Shown: piece after piece, positions 21,001 to 34,600 of the stretch
Position numbering within the stretch: position 1 is the first letter of the stretch
How the letters are laid out: every line of letters begins with the position of its first letter
Assembly (NCBI GenBank): GCA_036250195.1
Contig: JAVHZZ010000006.1
Location: 154,988,224 to 155,052,223, forward strand
DNA: 64,000 nucleotides
Reading direction: 5' to 3'
From: Mixophyes australis
Lineage: Eukaryota > Chordata > Amphibia > Anura > Limnodynastidae
Notes under the pieces: model-generated
Seen by the model: the letters and a program-made list of their open reading frames with translations, nothing else
Told to the model about the DNA's origin: nothing
The model's database searches: none
Translations under genes and position numbers: made by a program

Positions 21001-24000
21001 CATAAGTCGGAAGTGGACCCGTAGATTTTCTTCAGCCGGGTAGGAACCAGATACCAGCGGTAATAAATTTTGTAGGTATTTTCCTTAACAAGAGAAGATG
21101 GAGGTCTTGGAGGATGGAGGTCTTGTCTCCCATGTGTCCTGATCTGGCGGTCTACCCAGTTCAGCCTCCCATCGAAGTACAAGGACAGGGGTACGGGGTT
21201 GTTTGGATGAGAACGTTTTATAAAGTGAAAATTCCCCTCTGCAATAGTGATTAGATACATAAGGATTCCAGGGGAGTAAGGGGTCTCGCTATATCAGACC
21301 TAGAAAACGAGTCGACAGTTTCTCACTTGAAGGTAAGCAAATAGGCTAACAGCAGGGAAATCAAATTTGTTTTGTAACAGTGGTAATGAGATACATTGGT
21401 CTTCTGTTAGAATATTCCTCACTATCCTGATATCCTTCTCCTGCCATGCCTTAAATTGAGAATGAGATAGCCCAGGGGGAAATACTGGGTTGTCCCAGAG
21501 AGGTGTTACAAGGGAGTGGGTTGAGGCGATTTCAAAATGAAGCATGCAGTAGTCCCATATCTGACAGGTAAATAAAGTAACTGGATGAGCTCGCAGTGAG
21601 AGAGGTCTAACGCCCATTGTGATTCCCAATGCCGAGCCCAGGGACAGCACCAGGCAGCAGGAAATCAATCCACCTAGGGCCTTGTCTTTTTGTAAACCAC
21701 ATCAACTTTTGACTCAGGTGAGTAGCAGTGTAGTATAAGCAGATGTCCGGAAAGTCCATACCACCATTAATCGTCACCCTACGAAAAGTGGCAAAACTAG
21801 TATGCGAGGGTTTATGCTGCCACACGAACTGAGAGAACCAGTGACGTAGTTGAATGAGGGTGGACCTAGGCACCTGCACGGTCTGAAAAAGACAAAGAGG
21901 GGCAGGATATTCATTTTAAAGGGCGACTATTCTGCCCAGCCAGGAGAATATAAGTTTTTGCCACCTGAGCAGATGTACCTTAATTGTATTAATTATGGCG
22001 GGGAAATTTTCTGCATACAGAGAATCATAATGGAGGTAATAAAGACATCTAGGTATTTTAGCTTAGACTGACGCCAGGGGAAGCTGAAGCTGCTTTTAAA
22101 GGAGACCCAGGGTTGAGGGAGTTATGTGGAGAGCTAGGGATTCAGTTTTGGAAAAGTTTCTCTTATAGCCCAAGATGAAACTATAAAGCAGAGAGTGTGG
22201 CAAACAGATTTAGCAGTGAGGTATGGGGGGAGGTTAATGTGAGGAGGATGTCATCTGCGAATAGGCTGAGTTTATATTCATCGGAACCCACAGTAACACC
22301 TTTGATATCTGGGGAGGTGCGAATTTTGGCTGCCAGGAGCTCAATCACAAGCAAAAATCAGGGTGGAGAGGGGGCACCCCTGACGAGTGCAGTTAGCGAT
22401 CAGGATTGGGGAGGAAAGCTCCCCATTTACCGAAATCCTAGCAGAGGGATTAGAATATAAGGCCTAAATACCTTGGAGAAAGGTGCCCGCAAACACAAAT
22501 TTCTGAAGAGTTTCCAGCATAAAGGGCCAGCTAATTCGGTCAAAGGCCTCTCTGCATCTAGGGACAGTACTTTATCCCGCGCCTGGCGGGTCGGAATAAA
22601 ATCCACTTATGGACCAAGTGTGGCAATATGGTATTAAGAAGGTCAGCAAGAGCCTTGGCATAGATCTTGACGTCAGCATTCAAGAGTGAAATGAGCCTAT
22701 AGACGGGTCTTTGCCCTCCTTCAGGATAACAATAATACAGGCCTCAAAAGTCTCTTTTGAAAAGGAACCACCCTTTAACACATTACTGAACATGTCAACA
22801 AGATAGGGCGACCTAATCTCACTAAATGTCTTATAATACATGGCCGTGAAGCAGTCAGGGCCCAGTGCCTAGTTTGATTTCAAGTGTTTGATGACTCTAG
22901 ATATTTCCTGAGTTGTGAAATCCGCCCATATTTGTTCAAGTGTGCCCGGCAATAGTCTAGGTAGGTGGCACTGGGAAAGAAAATGTTTTGGAGGCCTCTG
23001 CTGAAGGTGGAGAGGGAGCGTTAGAGGAGTTTAGAGCCTTTTACAACAAACTATAATATCTCACAGTCTATTATATTTGTGGGATCCTGTGTGAAGCCGC
23101 CCGAGTGGGATTTAACACGGAGTACATTGCTCTGAGAGAGTTTAGAAAGTAGGCTAGTCGCCAGCCATCTGTCCGCCTTATCTCCTTTTTGAGATTCATA
23201 ATTTTAATATATTTACAGCTGCTATATAGCTGAAATTTACAGATCTGATCAAACTGTATCAAAGCATATTTTAAAGCCACTATAATATGAGCTCACACAC
23301 ACTTATAAAATACATGAAAAGGACTGCACACACTAATATTAAAGCCATGAAGGTAAATTACACTATTCAGTGTTACCCTGACATTCCAATGTAGCTCCAT
23401 TATCATAGGAGTGCACAGCACATTTCATTAAGGTATGCACTCAGGGAAACCTAGAGGGGGATACTCTGCGCCGCAGTGGTGCCCCTTCCCCACCGAAGTT
23501 CATATTACGGCACGCAGTAGTAACCACCCCCCAAGTTCATATTACTGCACACATTCATGATAAATCATGTATTTACTTTAACAGCCTTTAAAAACTAGCA
23601 CAGTCATGCCGGTAAATAAGAAAAAAGTATTTATATAGCTTGTTTTTCCATCTCCCTCTTTGTAGGGCCATCTCCATACTAAATGTATTGCAATGGAAAA
23701 TATATTGAACAACAAATACCAATTCAGCAAGCTTTAGGTAGAGTAGGATTGCTAGCTGCTAGGACAACTTTCCCCGATGCTGGTGTAAGCCTGGGACTGA
23801 TCTACAGCTCAGCCAATTTTCTGCTTGCAGGTTCCAGACCTTGTGTCACGACACCTAGGGCCTGATTCATCAAGGCATGTATCTGCTATTTTAAAAGGTA
23901 TTGTTCGCAAAATCCCGCTGCGCGTGCCGAGAGGAACGTCCTTGAATGCAGACCGCTCCACTGCGTCTTCGTGTGCAAAGGACACTTGCTACAAGCTACA

Positions 24001-26382
24001 ATTCTGAGAAGTGAACGAGGTGGGGAAGGTGCGTTTTGCCAGAGTTAATGTACAATAGAAGCGTGCCAAACTCAAACGCACGCAGCCACGTCCGAATCCA
24101 ACTGAAAGTGTCTCAAAGTTACTTATTTTTCTGCCATATCTCTTGCTCCAGCTAAAGAGCTAGTCTAAGTTCTGATCATTAGTCATGACAGCCTCGTATG
24201 CATGCTATAACATGTATTTTAGTATTTTATGTTCGCAAACATTAACATTCTAAATGTAGTTCATGGAAAAAAAACTTTATTTTAACAGTTTTATCATAAA
24301 TGCCTTTATTACTAACAGGTGACATTAAGTCAAGATTTTTTTTTCCTGTGCATTCTTTTGCGAATTTATAATTCCCATAGGTATTGGACGTATCCTGCGG
24401 CGTCTTGTGTAGTAGCGCACAGCAAACCTACACCCGATTTCAAAGGCATACGTATCTTGAGATCCATGCCTTGATGAATTCAGGAGTACGCAAAGCCAGC
24501 TACATGCGTATAATACTGAACGAAGGTTGCGCTCAGAATACATGTCTTGATGAATCAGACCCTAGTGAGAGAAACCACTAAGGAATCTGTAATAGTCAGT
24601 AAAGAAAAAACTCACCTGTTTGCCATGGCTACATTATTAAGTGTAAAGGAGATAGCTATAATAATATGCCATTTGGTATGATAAACAATTTATTTCTTCT
24701 TTTTGGTTAAAGGAAAATCATTAATTAGATAAGTAGTATCGCATTGATCATGAATCTTGATGGTTAACCTAATACTTGACTCCTCTTCATTGCAATTTCG
24801 AATTGACTTGTGGCTTCCTCCACTGGCTGATACACCCAATCATGCCTAGTGTGCCAAAACTGAAATTTAGATTGAGTTTGGCTCTCTCTATACACACCGC
24901 TGCAAGTCTCCCCATTCTTTTAAATAGACCACCCCCATACAAAATAACATTTTGGAGGTTATTATTTTGACAAGAACATGATGGTCACAAGAGTCACCGC
25001 CAAGATTACCTCCACATCCTGTTTATTTGCCAGCACTAAGATGGGTACACCTTCCAAGGCTTCACTGCTAATCATTCGCTCTGCAAGACACAGACATGAA
25101 TGAGATGGAAGAACAGAGCTTACTGCATTATATCTATCCAAATAAAAAGTGGGGCTACTAAGCCTTTCCAGACTGCAGACTTTGGAGTGGCAATTCCTCC
25201 GAGCTATCAGCACCAGTCTGTAGATAGATATTTTTACTTATTTTGTTCTTTCTACACTTCCTCTTTTCTTGTCCGCACAAGAAAAGAGGGAGTGTAAATG
25301 GTGGACAACGGAACCTAAATGCACTAGTAGTGATTATTATTATTATTATTAGATTTAACTTCCCATTATTAGTACAAATTTCATATTTTTAATTGTTTGG
25401 AAGGTGCTATCTTCATGACTGATTTAAACCAGATATATGTGTAGAAAGAACAAAATAAGTCATATATATATTATGAATATATGTGTTCTAATAGATAAAC
25501 AGAATTTAGGCAAATATATACTGAACAGCAAGATAGTGCATTGCCTTAAAACATTTTTATAACAACTATAGGGAATCTTTGATGTTAAGCGGATATCAGT
25601 ATACAGAACATATAGTTTGTAGACATTTGAATTACAGATATTTTAAATCACTGATGGACTACACTAGCTGAACAAGCATTACATATGGACTAATAATGAA
25701 GTAGAAGACAAATTAATACTGCTATATACACCAGACAAAGTGAAATCCACACATCAGATCAACCACTGGCTATTTCAAATAACCAATATATAATTTCTTA
25801 TTCTTTCACCTCCATTTTTATATTTCGCTGCAAAATCGTGTATTAATAAACTTTTGTAACAATGACATTTTCATTTTAAATAAAAATTAGATTTAAATTA
25901 CTTCGATTGTGCACCCATTACATATAACTTCTTTTGTTCTTTCTACACATATACTGAAAAACAAAACATTACTTTATTGGAAAGTAAGTGCACCACAAGA
26001 AGGGGCTGTTTGGTCTCATACTGGAAGCAGTAAGGTCAAAAGTGGGTGAACTCATTTATCACTCGATCTGTTTTTTCTATTTCACCCCAGTCTATTTTTC
26101 ACCAAAAGGATTGTTGGGAGTTATTTATATTAGTGCATGTCCAATATGAAATAATATATGGAAATTCACCTTTAATAGGGCATCAGTATTCACCTGAACT
26201 CATGTGGAAAGTGAAAGTGCATTTTGTAAATTTTGTTTGTCCACGTTTGAGTGAATAAACAAGAACGAACTGCCAAGCTGATATTATCCAAAGTGAAATT
26301 TCTTTTAGTGAAAAGCTATTTACGTACACATTAGGAGAATTTGTGAATATATATCTATCTCTCATATATATATATATATATA

Positions 26383-26424
<42 letters not shown>

Positions 26425-29122
26425 TGTGTTCACCTACTTATTGTATTCCTAATGAGTAAGTGTTGTGGCACTCTTGGGTAACATCTAGGCAGCATTCGCT
26501 GAGGAGCATTTATTAAGAGAGGTATTAATTTATATACCTGTTGCACACCTCACAACATTTCGACATGCCAAAAACCTGTCCCATCCAGATATGCCCACTT
26601 TTGGGTGAACCTCCACCCATTTTTGAGTAAGTGCCACCCCTTTTGAAGTCTGCACCTTGGGACTTTCATGTCAAAAATCAGAACATTTGGGAGGTATGAG
26701 GTTAGAAGCAAGGTGGCAGGCTTTGCAAGTTACACTTCAGAACTTATCTCATCGAGTCATCCAGTAAAATATAACAGACACATCCCAAACAGTGTGTTCA
26801 GGATGCACCCTGTATTTCCACGCAATAACATAAGCTTAGCTGCCATGCTAACACATACTCCAACACTATGGGCACTTATAATATCATAGAAGCTTCCAGA
26901 GGAAATGCTATGGGAATCCATACATTGCATCTACAGTTAAAGTGGTGTGATAAAACAACACAAACATTTCACATTTCCTGACTCACCGAAAGCTCGTTTT
27001 GACTCTGATAAACGTGTCTCATCCGTGGAATCAATGACATATATCACTCCGTGGGACTCTGCATAATACTGAGAGAGCAGACATTAGCAAGGACTGGAAA
27101 GCTGTATAAAAGGATGACTAATAACATATAATAATGTACAGCTGTGCTATACACCCAGTGGTTTTATGGATGATACAAACCACATAAGTACAAGATGAGG
27201 AACAGGCAAAAAATTATAACTACCCTTCTCAATAGAACCCATCCCCCCTCCTCAAAAAAACAAAACAAGGGAGCCCCATCACGTTCCCTACCCTTGTCCT
27301 CTAATGAATGATCTTTTATTTGTTGGTATGCAGTATATTAGTTTAGTCTATTGTATATGACAAATGGTCAGATACATGTGGTTTTGATTCTGTATGCTTT
27401 AGGGAGCATTGTGTTCCATTCCCTTTATGTACCCTTCCCCTTTTTTTTTTCTTCTGTACCCCTTTTGAAAAACTTTAAAAAATCAATAAAATATTTTATT
27501 CGTTTAAAAAAACCAAAAAAAACCCCGAAACAAAACATTAATCTGTCACATACACACAGTGGAGGCAGACATTTTGTGGGTTACATCAACATTTAAGAGG
27601 ATGCAGTCTATAAATTCACTAGGATCCAGTGACATCACTGAGGCATAAAGTGCCCTTTAACTTTTAATACAATGTAATACAAAACAAATTGCTGTTAAAA
27701 TATATAGCATTAATTTATATGTTTGAAATAAACACTCTGAGGACACTTAATGATTTACAAAGATTAAAAGTGTATACAGTGCAAACAATTCATATGTAAT
27801 ATGTACTGAATGCCTGCAAAACTGCAGAATTGAATATATATGTAAAATAGATTAAAAAAAAAAGAAAACCAAGAAAACACTGAAGTCTGTTAAAATTATT
27901 TATTTAAATTACTACATCAAAATTGATTGTATTTATTCCACTGAAGATGATGTTTCATACAGGATTAATGTATAAGCTTAACTGCAAAGAGTCATATGGG
28001 TAGATTTACTACAACTTCTAAAAAGGAAAAGTGGATGTGTGGCCCATAGCAACCAATCAGATTCTAGTTATTTTCTAGAATCTATTAGATAAATTATAGC
28101 TAGAATCTGATTGGTTGCTGCAGGCAACACCTCCATTTTACCTTTTTAGAAGTTTAGTAAAGCTACCACATATAGTGTTCCACTACGAATTCTAAACTTA
28201 GGGGTATATTTGCTAAACTGCGGGTTTTAAAAAGTGTTGATGTTGCCTATAGCAACCAATCAGATTCTAGCTGTCATTTTGTAAAATGTACAAAATAAAT
28301 GCTAACTAGAATCTGATTGATTGCATAGGCAACATCTCCACTTTTTCAAACCCGCAGTTTAGTAAATATACCCCCTTAGTGTTATGTGGTCCGGGGACTG
28401 ACCCGGGTCATAATGAGGACTCACCTTGTCCCACAAAGACTGCAACTCTTCCTGTCCCCCAAGATCCCAGAACATTAAACGGGCTTTCCCCACATCGATC
28501 GTACCAACTGCAAGACAGAGAACCCATCCTGAGACTATAATTGGGAACCCCACAAAGAACAAGGAGGAGAGACCAAAAGAAGCAAAACTATTTTCTCCAG
28601 CTATAGATTATTTTGATATTTGTTCCCCACCTTATATTTGTTAGGGTCAACTCCCAACACTGCTTATATCAAATACTCACTGTTGAGGCCAACTGTAGTT
28701 GTAATTTTGGAGAGATTCATCCCTTTGTAGTTACGGCAAAATCTGATTTTAGTCTGTTCCAAAAACGTCTGGAAGTGAAAGTTCAACAATGAGCTATAAC
28801 CGATTATTCATATACAATGATAAAACCCATCTTACTAGTATTGCCATTTATACCCATAGCCACTCCTGATATACTCCATAATCCACCGCAGCTACCTCTG
28901 ATTCACTACCCACCCCATATTTACTCACCATCCTCACCACACAACAACCTAATATACTACCCTCTCCCATGTCATAACCAAATATATTGTTTACCCAGAC
29001 CCCATACTAGGAGATATTTTCAAACTCACCGTCTTCCCAGCATTGTCCAGCCCTAGTATCAGGATACAGTACTCATCCTTCTGGAACATGTACTTGTACA
29101 GCCCAGATAGAAGTGTATACAT
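18005..29122 (-). CDS. ARFRP1: ADP-ribosylation factor-related protein 1 (Golgi small GTPase), seven coding exons
   Basis: Coding exons in order: 29122-29030, 28768-28681, 28507-28425, 27068-26987, 25080-25010, 18528-18428 and 18092-18005. All introns are GT-AG and phases fit, giving 201 codons plus stop, the size of human ARFRP1. Visible motifs are the P-loop GLDNAGKT (residues 24-31), the switch I segment KITTTVGLN, switch II WDLGGQE (74-80), NKQD (134-137) and SAL near 171. The N-terminus [13 protein letters not shown] has no glycine at position 2; the family is N-acetylated, not myristoylated, and is held on the trans-Golgi through SYS1. ARFRP1 acts upstream of ARL1 and golgin recruitment in post-Golgi sorting. 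The start agrees with the family and lies ten bases after an acceptor (CTACAG at about 29137-29132). The 6.5-kb fifth intron holds an L1 LINE, a TTAA element and a MITE. No disabling change is seen. Confidence 0.97.
18982..19400. mobile_element. TTAA-flanked MITE (piggyBac-like), short copy
   Basis: Perfect TTAA on both sides (18978-18981 and 19401-19404). Ends are inverted: GCTGGGTACACACTACAG at the left and the complement of GCTGGGTACACACTACACAG at the right. The 419-bp body has no coding capacity. It lies in ARFRP1 intron 5. It matches both ends of the 1.25-kb element at 11114-12361. Confidence 0.85.
20530..20612. mobile_element. Short hairpin MITE
   Basis: Almost perfect hairpin: left arm ATTCGCTCCATAAGACGCAC, right arm its complement GTGCGTCTTATGGAGCGAAA, with a C-run/G-run (CCCCCC...GGGGGG) inner stem. 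The outer part CAGTATTCGC/GCGAAAAATACGG looks like an hAT-type terminus, but no clear 8-bp duplication was found. Confidence 0.65.
20840..23190 (-). mobile_element. L1/Tx1-type LINE, 5'-truncated ORF2
   Basis: Minus-strand fragments of a non-LTR ORF2 in ARFRP1 intron 5. In order they show the approach to the polymerase (about 23190-22600), SLDAERP-type motif A near 22560, the C-box [12 protein letters not shown] at about 22264-22230, thumb-like pieces (about 21880-21300) and a C-terminal [16 protein letters not shown] segment near 21010-20940. That last segment matches the C-terminal motif of the larger LINE at 31.7-36.6 kb, so they belong to related families. Multiple stops make it inactive, and the endonuclease is missing. 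Confidence 0.8.
23858..24562. mobile_element. TA-flanked inverted-repeat element (mariner-like MITE)
   Basis: Left end GGGCCTGATTCATCAAGGCA, right end the complement of GGGTCTGATTCATCAAGACA, both next to TA (23856-23857 and 24563-24564). The 705-bp interior has no recognised protein and is rich in ACGT-containing hexamers near both ends. The TA target fits Tc1/mariner-type mobility. It lies in ARFRP1 intron 5. Confidence 0.7.
26340..26422. repeat. AT microsatellite with interspersed ATCTCTC
   Basis: Two AT dinucleotide runs separated by ATCTCTC, within ARFRP1 intron 4. Confidence 0.9.
27210..27525 (+). mobile_element. Probable LINE 3' end fragment
   Basis: A noncoding stretch ending in a C/T-rich block, then AAAAAATCAATAAAATATTT and an A-rich tail (about 27505-27530), as at the 3' end of a truncated LINE insertion. 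No coding motif is available to confirm the family. Confidence 0.35.
27545..27660. repeat. Palindromic repeat family P, copy 2
   Basis: Contains GTGGAGGCAGACATTTTGTG, then TCACTAGGATCCAGTGACAT and CACTGAGGCA. It is the half-element form of the family seen at 17383 and elsewhere. Confidence 0.55.
27997..28168. mobile_element. MITE family B, copy 1
   Basis: Inverted arms TGGGTAGATTTACTACAACT and the complement of AGTTTAGTAAAGCTACCA, flanked by CATA on both sides (27993-27996 and 28169-28172). It shares the AACCAATCAGATTCTAG core with family A but has an ACTTCTAAAAAGG outer arm instead of the GCGGGTTTGAAA arm. Confidence 0.75.
28201..28374. mobile_element. MITE family A, copy 2
   Basis: GGGGTATATTTGCTAAACTG at the left and its near complement at the right, flanked by CTTA on both sides (28197-28200 and 28375-28378). 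It sits between ARFRP1 coding exons 2 and 3, only about 50 bp from the exon 3 donor side, and has not disturbed the splice site. Confidence 0.85.
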
Positions 29123-29310
29123 GATGAAATCCTGTAGGGGGCAGTGTACTATGTTATCACTGTAACATCGGCAGAAAAATACATCACAATGTCACACAAC
29201 TGTCATCAGCAGTTCAGTTTCTCAATGAAAAGAGCATCAGACATTTATAAGAAATCTTATCAAAATGTGATAATAGATCATCATGTCAGTGAATCTATTT
29301 TGAAAATCTG

Positions 29311-29491
29311 GGGGTAAATGTATCAAGCTGCAAGTTTCCAGCGGGTTTGAAAAATGGAGATGTTGCCTATAGCAACCAATCAGATTCCAGTTATTTATTT
29401 AGTACATTCTGCAAAATAATAGCTAGAATCTGATTGGTTGCTATAGGCAGCATCTCCACTTTTCAAACTCGCAGCTTGATACATTTACCCC
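29311..29491. mobile_element. MITE family A, copy 3
   Basis: GGGGTAAATGTATCAAGCTG with matching inverted right arm, flanked by CTG on both sides (29308-29310 and 29492-29494). It lies in the first intron of ARFRP1. Confidence 0.85.
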
Positions 29492-30390
29492 CTGGTATCT
29501 TGGGAGCCACCTTACTGATGATAGAAATCCTATCTAGACATTTACACAGCTCATTAGTTGTACAATATCAGCCAATGTCAAAAAGCTGTGGCCACGATCT
29601 TAAAGTGGTTTAATCTATACTGAACGCAAATAAGTTTCCATGATAACAAGGCATTGCTCTATTTGCATATTTATCAAAGCTGCTTTAGAAAAATATTTAT
29701 ATTAAAATATGTGTATATGTAACTGCACAAATTCATTAACATAAATCATGTAAGAAAACTTTATTTTCTTACATGATTTATGCTATCCACTGTGATCATG
29801 CTGTTGGGATATCAAGTTAGGAATTCATGATAATCTCCAAAAGTGGCTCACACATTTACCCATTTCTGAACATCTCCTTAAACATGTCAAACTGATGTTT
29901 TGAAAGTATCTCAGTCCGATAAACGTAACCAGCAAATTGTTACACAATTAGATCTAGTTGTGACAATTAGATCTAATTGTGGGAATTAGACTAAAACAGA
30001 CCAATGAGCATCATGTATAAGTATATAGCTAAATTTCTATGTATTATACTTCCAAAATAAAAGTTTTGAAAATTATAATCTTCCAGAAAAGTTTTCTATA
30101 ACAAGTTTTTACATTATGATACATCTGATCTAGATATTCATATGAATCAGCTATTATACAGAAAATGTAGCTTAGACTAATGAAGGTCCCTGAGGAGCAC
30201 CACTGGCCCCTAGATAACACGCAGGGGCCAGTGATACCAGTTATCCTATCAATAACACAGCTGACTCTCTCCATGTAGCAATAAAATAATAAGCATGAAC
30301 GATTAGACCTTGTACTAAACACACATAAAATAAACTGCCCCTATCCAGGGAAGAGGAGATCTGCCACCTCTCCCATCAACCCATACTCAC

Positions 30391-30783
30391 CTCCACCTCT
30401 ACAGATCCCCATCAGCACAGATCAGGCCTCGGCCAACACTGACTTCCGTCGCCTCTCGCAAAGCATTCTGGGATAGGAAGCCTATGTGTGACTAGCGAGC
30501 GTCCATCTTGTGTGTGGCACTTCCTAAAACCTGAATCGATCGATTATATTATTTTTTTATTTTATTTTTTCCCCCCTTGTTAGATTGGTACAAATATCGT
30601 CATGCGAATATATGCGTGTGTGTGTGTGCACGACTGAAGCTTAATAATAATATACAACGAGCGGACCGCTGGCGTTAATGAATGGTTTCCACCAAAATGG
30701 CCGCAGGTTACGTCTATGCAGAGCTCTATGGTCAGTGACGCCATTAAGCCGGTGTCATGTCGTCTTTGTAAGAGTGAGATAGG
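30391..30783. promoter_or_regulatory. Bidirectional promoter and first exons of ARFRP1 (-) and ZGPAT (+)
   Basis: On the minus strand a likely noncoding first exon of ARFRP1 runs from about 30475 to 30391 and ends at a strong donor, GTGAGT at 30390-30385. It would splice to the acceptor ten bases before the ARFRP1 ATG. On the plus strand a likely first exon of ZGPAT runs from about 30690 to 30782 and ends at GTAAGA (30783), to splice to the acceptor TTATCTTGCAG before 39525. Between them the sequence is comparatively rich in CpG and contains YY1-like sites in both directions: CAAGATGGACG on the minus strand near 30515 and AAAATGGCCGC on the plus strand near 30694. There is no TATA box, as is usual for housekeeping promoters. 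Transcription start points are inferred. Confidence 0.6.
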
Positions 30784-31664
30784 TAAGATTTAAAATGACT
30801 GTGGATAATATCTTGTAACTTATAGCTACAGAACATCCCACGGCAAGTTGTGGCTCTGCAGCTGTTGTGGAACTATAAGACCCAGCATGTCTTTCCAGCC
30901 ATTGGCTGAGACGCCAGTTGCCTAGTTGAAAACTAACTTCCAGGGACAGTCCCAGGGTTTAAACATCTACCTAGAAATATCTCCATTTTTCAACATTCAG
31001 CAATTGCACGACAAAATTACTCGTGCATATAGATGCAATTCTTACAATCTATTATTAAGTTCTGTGGTTTATAAGTTGATATTTAATGAAGAGTATCAAA
31101 AATGCTAAAAAAAAAAGTATGTTGTGGTTTAATTGTTTATTATTCTGTAAACATGACATGGTTTGGAGTGGTTCAAATCTGCAGAGATAGTATTAGGATT
31201 GTGTTCCTGGTAACTATTTTAAATGTTGTTAACTGTACATTTTACACCATTTGTTGAAATACGAGTCACAGTATGGCTTTGCTGTCAATGCACGAGACTC
31301 CTACGGTACATATAGGTCATACTTGCTTACTTTTCTGGGGAGTCCAGGAGAGAAAGCCACCCTTCCACTACCCGCAGACTTGTATTGCGCACTAAGGGAC
31401 AGGGTGTGATGATGCAAATTGTGTCTCCATGCCCCAACTCTTACCACTTAGACCTCACCTCCAGGGGAGTACGATAATAGTCATACTTGCCTACTCTCCC
31501 GAAACTTCAGTGAGACTCCTTATTTTCGGGGAGTATGCCTGGACTCCCAGCAGAATAATCCACATCCTGCTTTACTTTCTTCTGAAGTGGGTGTGCTCTT
31601 GATGATGCAAACTGCGATGACATATAATTCGTGTTGTCACACCCCCACACTTGTATACAGCCTT

Positions 31665-34600
31665 GCAATTTTAATTTTTTTAAACTTTTTATTTGTAACA
31701 ACAGGTAATAACAATACAAGTTATTGAGTACATTTAAATATTAATGACAAAGACTTCAAAAGAATAAATGCGTCCTTCGCAATGTGGTATAATACAGATA
31801 ATAGCTAGGCGCGAAAGGTCTAGCTGACGTAGATAGTAGTGACGATCATGCCACCACAGTTGAGAGACCCTATAAGGTTGCGGATAAATGAAGATTAGAA
31901 AAGACTGCTGGTTTGTTTTTTTTTAGATTTTTGTAGGGAAAGGAAAGTGTGTGTGTGTGTTTGGGGGGGGGGGGGGGGGGGGTCTTCAGTGTGGATGTGA
32001 TGTACGTCCCTGCACAGGAATACCAGGGGCCCCACACTTTATGAAAAGCAGGGACTGTATAGTTGAGGAGACTTGTCACATATTCCATGGAGGCAGTGTG
32101 CCAGGTTCTATTTATAACAGCCTCTCTAGAGGATTGCAAAGCTTTCTTCCAGTCACCGGCTATCTGAAGTTGCACTGCGTTATATATGTGGCAAATAAGT
32201 TTATCCGAGTATTTGGAGATCCCTTTGATAGGCTGACACAGGAGGCACAATAATTGAAGTAGCCTGCTTAATCAGGAGCAAGACATCATCCCAAAATTTA
32301 GCAACTATAGGGCATTCCCACCATATGTGGTGGAAGGTTCCCACTGAACCATAGTTATGCCAACAAAGATCAGAGGCGTGGGGGTAAATAGAGTGCAATC
32401 TCACAGGAACCATATACCATCTAGTATAAGTCTTCTAGGTATTTTCTCGAATGGCTGTACTAATGGGCGATCTTGATATCCTTTGTCAAAGGAGCGACCA
32501 CTCCTCCTCCTCCAAAACTACTCCAATATCCCGCTCCAACGCCCGTTCAAATGGTTGCGTGGGAGGGGATGTGGAAGACACGAGAGAACTGTACAGGATT
32601 GATATATAGCCTCGGCGTCCCGGGCTGTAAATGCAGTGACCAGTGACGTTCAAAGGGTGTTAGGGGGGGGGGCGAAGCTCAGATGATTGTGTCTGGGCTT
32701 GTATAAAACTTTTTGCTTGCATATAGTGGAAGTATAGGTTGCTTGGGAGATCGTGTTGTTCAGGTAAGTCATAAAGGAACATGGTGCATGCTCACCAATC
32801 AGGTGAATGAAATGGTCTAGACCCACCTTCCTCCAGGGGTAAGCAAAATTTTTAATGCACCCCAGTGGGAATCGAGGGTGTCTCCAAAGCGGAGTAAGTG
32901 GCAAGGGGTAGGGGGCCAATGCATATTGCTTGTTCAGTTTGTCCCATATCTCCAACGTAAAATGAATGGAGAGGATGGCATAGGCTGATGCCAGGGATCC
33001 AGGGTAAAAAGCTTACTCCCATGTCTAAAGACATCATTTCTTCGATGTCCACCCACTTTTTAGACCTACAGGCGATAGCCAAGAGAGGAGATGAGTCAAT
33101 TGTGTGGCATTATAGTATTTATCAAATAAATATTTTTAGATTTGGCTAAACAGAGCCTACTACGTCTGGGTCTTTTATCTTGCCACACGTAATTACCACA
33201 GAGAGACTGAATAGAGCTCAGGAAGGAATCTGGTACTTTGACAGGGAGGGTTTGAAATGGGTATAACAACCTGGGCAGAAGGTTCATTTAATGGTATTTA
33301 TTCTCCCGAGCCACGAGATACAAAGAGAATTCCAGGTGAGTAGGTCTTGTTTAATAGTAGATAGCAAAGAGGGATAGTTGGCCTGAAACAGAGTTTCATA
33401 AGAAGTTGTGAGGAAACGTCCAAGTATCGAAATTGCACGAGGACACCACTGAAAATCAAAGTTAAGTTCCAATAGTTTCTTAGTGTGAGGCGGAAGGTGT
33501 ATTTGGAATTATTCACTTTATCTCCGGAGAGAGAACCAAAGTTCTGCAGCTCCACAAATAGGTTAGGAAGGGAAGTCTGGAGTGAGGATAGAGTTAGGAG
33601 GACATCGTCCGCAAAGAGAGAAATCTTTGTCTACTGTTAACATGGATTCCCTTCACATCTGGGTTCAGTCGAATCCGAGTAACAAGTGGTTCAATACATA
33701 GCGCATTAATGAGTGGGGAAAGAGGGCAAATTTGTCTCGTTCCATTTTTACTACCAAACATGGAGGAGCTCAAGCCATTCGTCGAGACCGAGGAGGACGG
33801 GTTATGGTATAGTGCTTGATTACCTTGAAGAAAAATATCAAACAATTCAAAGGTTTTAAGGGTTTGAAACATAAATGGCCAAGACAGCCTATCGAAGGCT
33901 TTCTCTGCATCTAACGCTAAAATTACCGAGGGTAGTTTGGATTGATTTATATAGGAAATCAAGTCTATTATCATCCTGGTATTATCAAGGGCTTGTCTAT
34001 TAGGAACAAACTCATCTTAATCTGGATCGATAAGTTGTGACAGGTGATTGTTCAACCTGTTTGCTAAGATCTTAGCAAATAGCTTGATGTCCGTGTTTAG
34101 TAGAGAAATGGGCCGATAGTTGGCGCAAATTGTGGGGACTTTGTTGGGTTTGGGTATGACTATAATAGCGGAACGTGTGGTGTCTTTGTGAAACTTCCAA
34201 CAGTGGAGAACCGAGTTAATAGTAGAAAGTAGATGCGGGGTCAGGACCAGGGGCCTTAGATGCTTTTTGGGACTTGAGGGTTACTTTAATCTCATTCTCA
34301 AAGATTTTCTTGTTCAATTTGGAAGCTATGATCCTATCTAGTTCTGGTAGTTTATAAGCCTTTAGAAATTGCTGAATAATGGCAGATGAGGAGGATGAAG
34401 GGGGGCCATCAGTATTTAAATTATAGAGAGAGTTGTAAAATCTGTGAAAAGAGTCATTGATAACTGTTGGATTAAGTGTACCCTTTTTATCTCTTATTGT
34501 TATGATTTCCTGTGCTGCTTGTTTAGCTTTAAGTTTATTTGATAGCATAGTATCTGACTTGTTACTTTTTTCATAGAATTTTTGATTGAGCTAGCGAAAG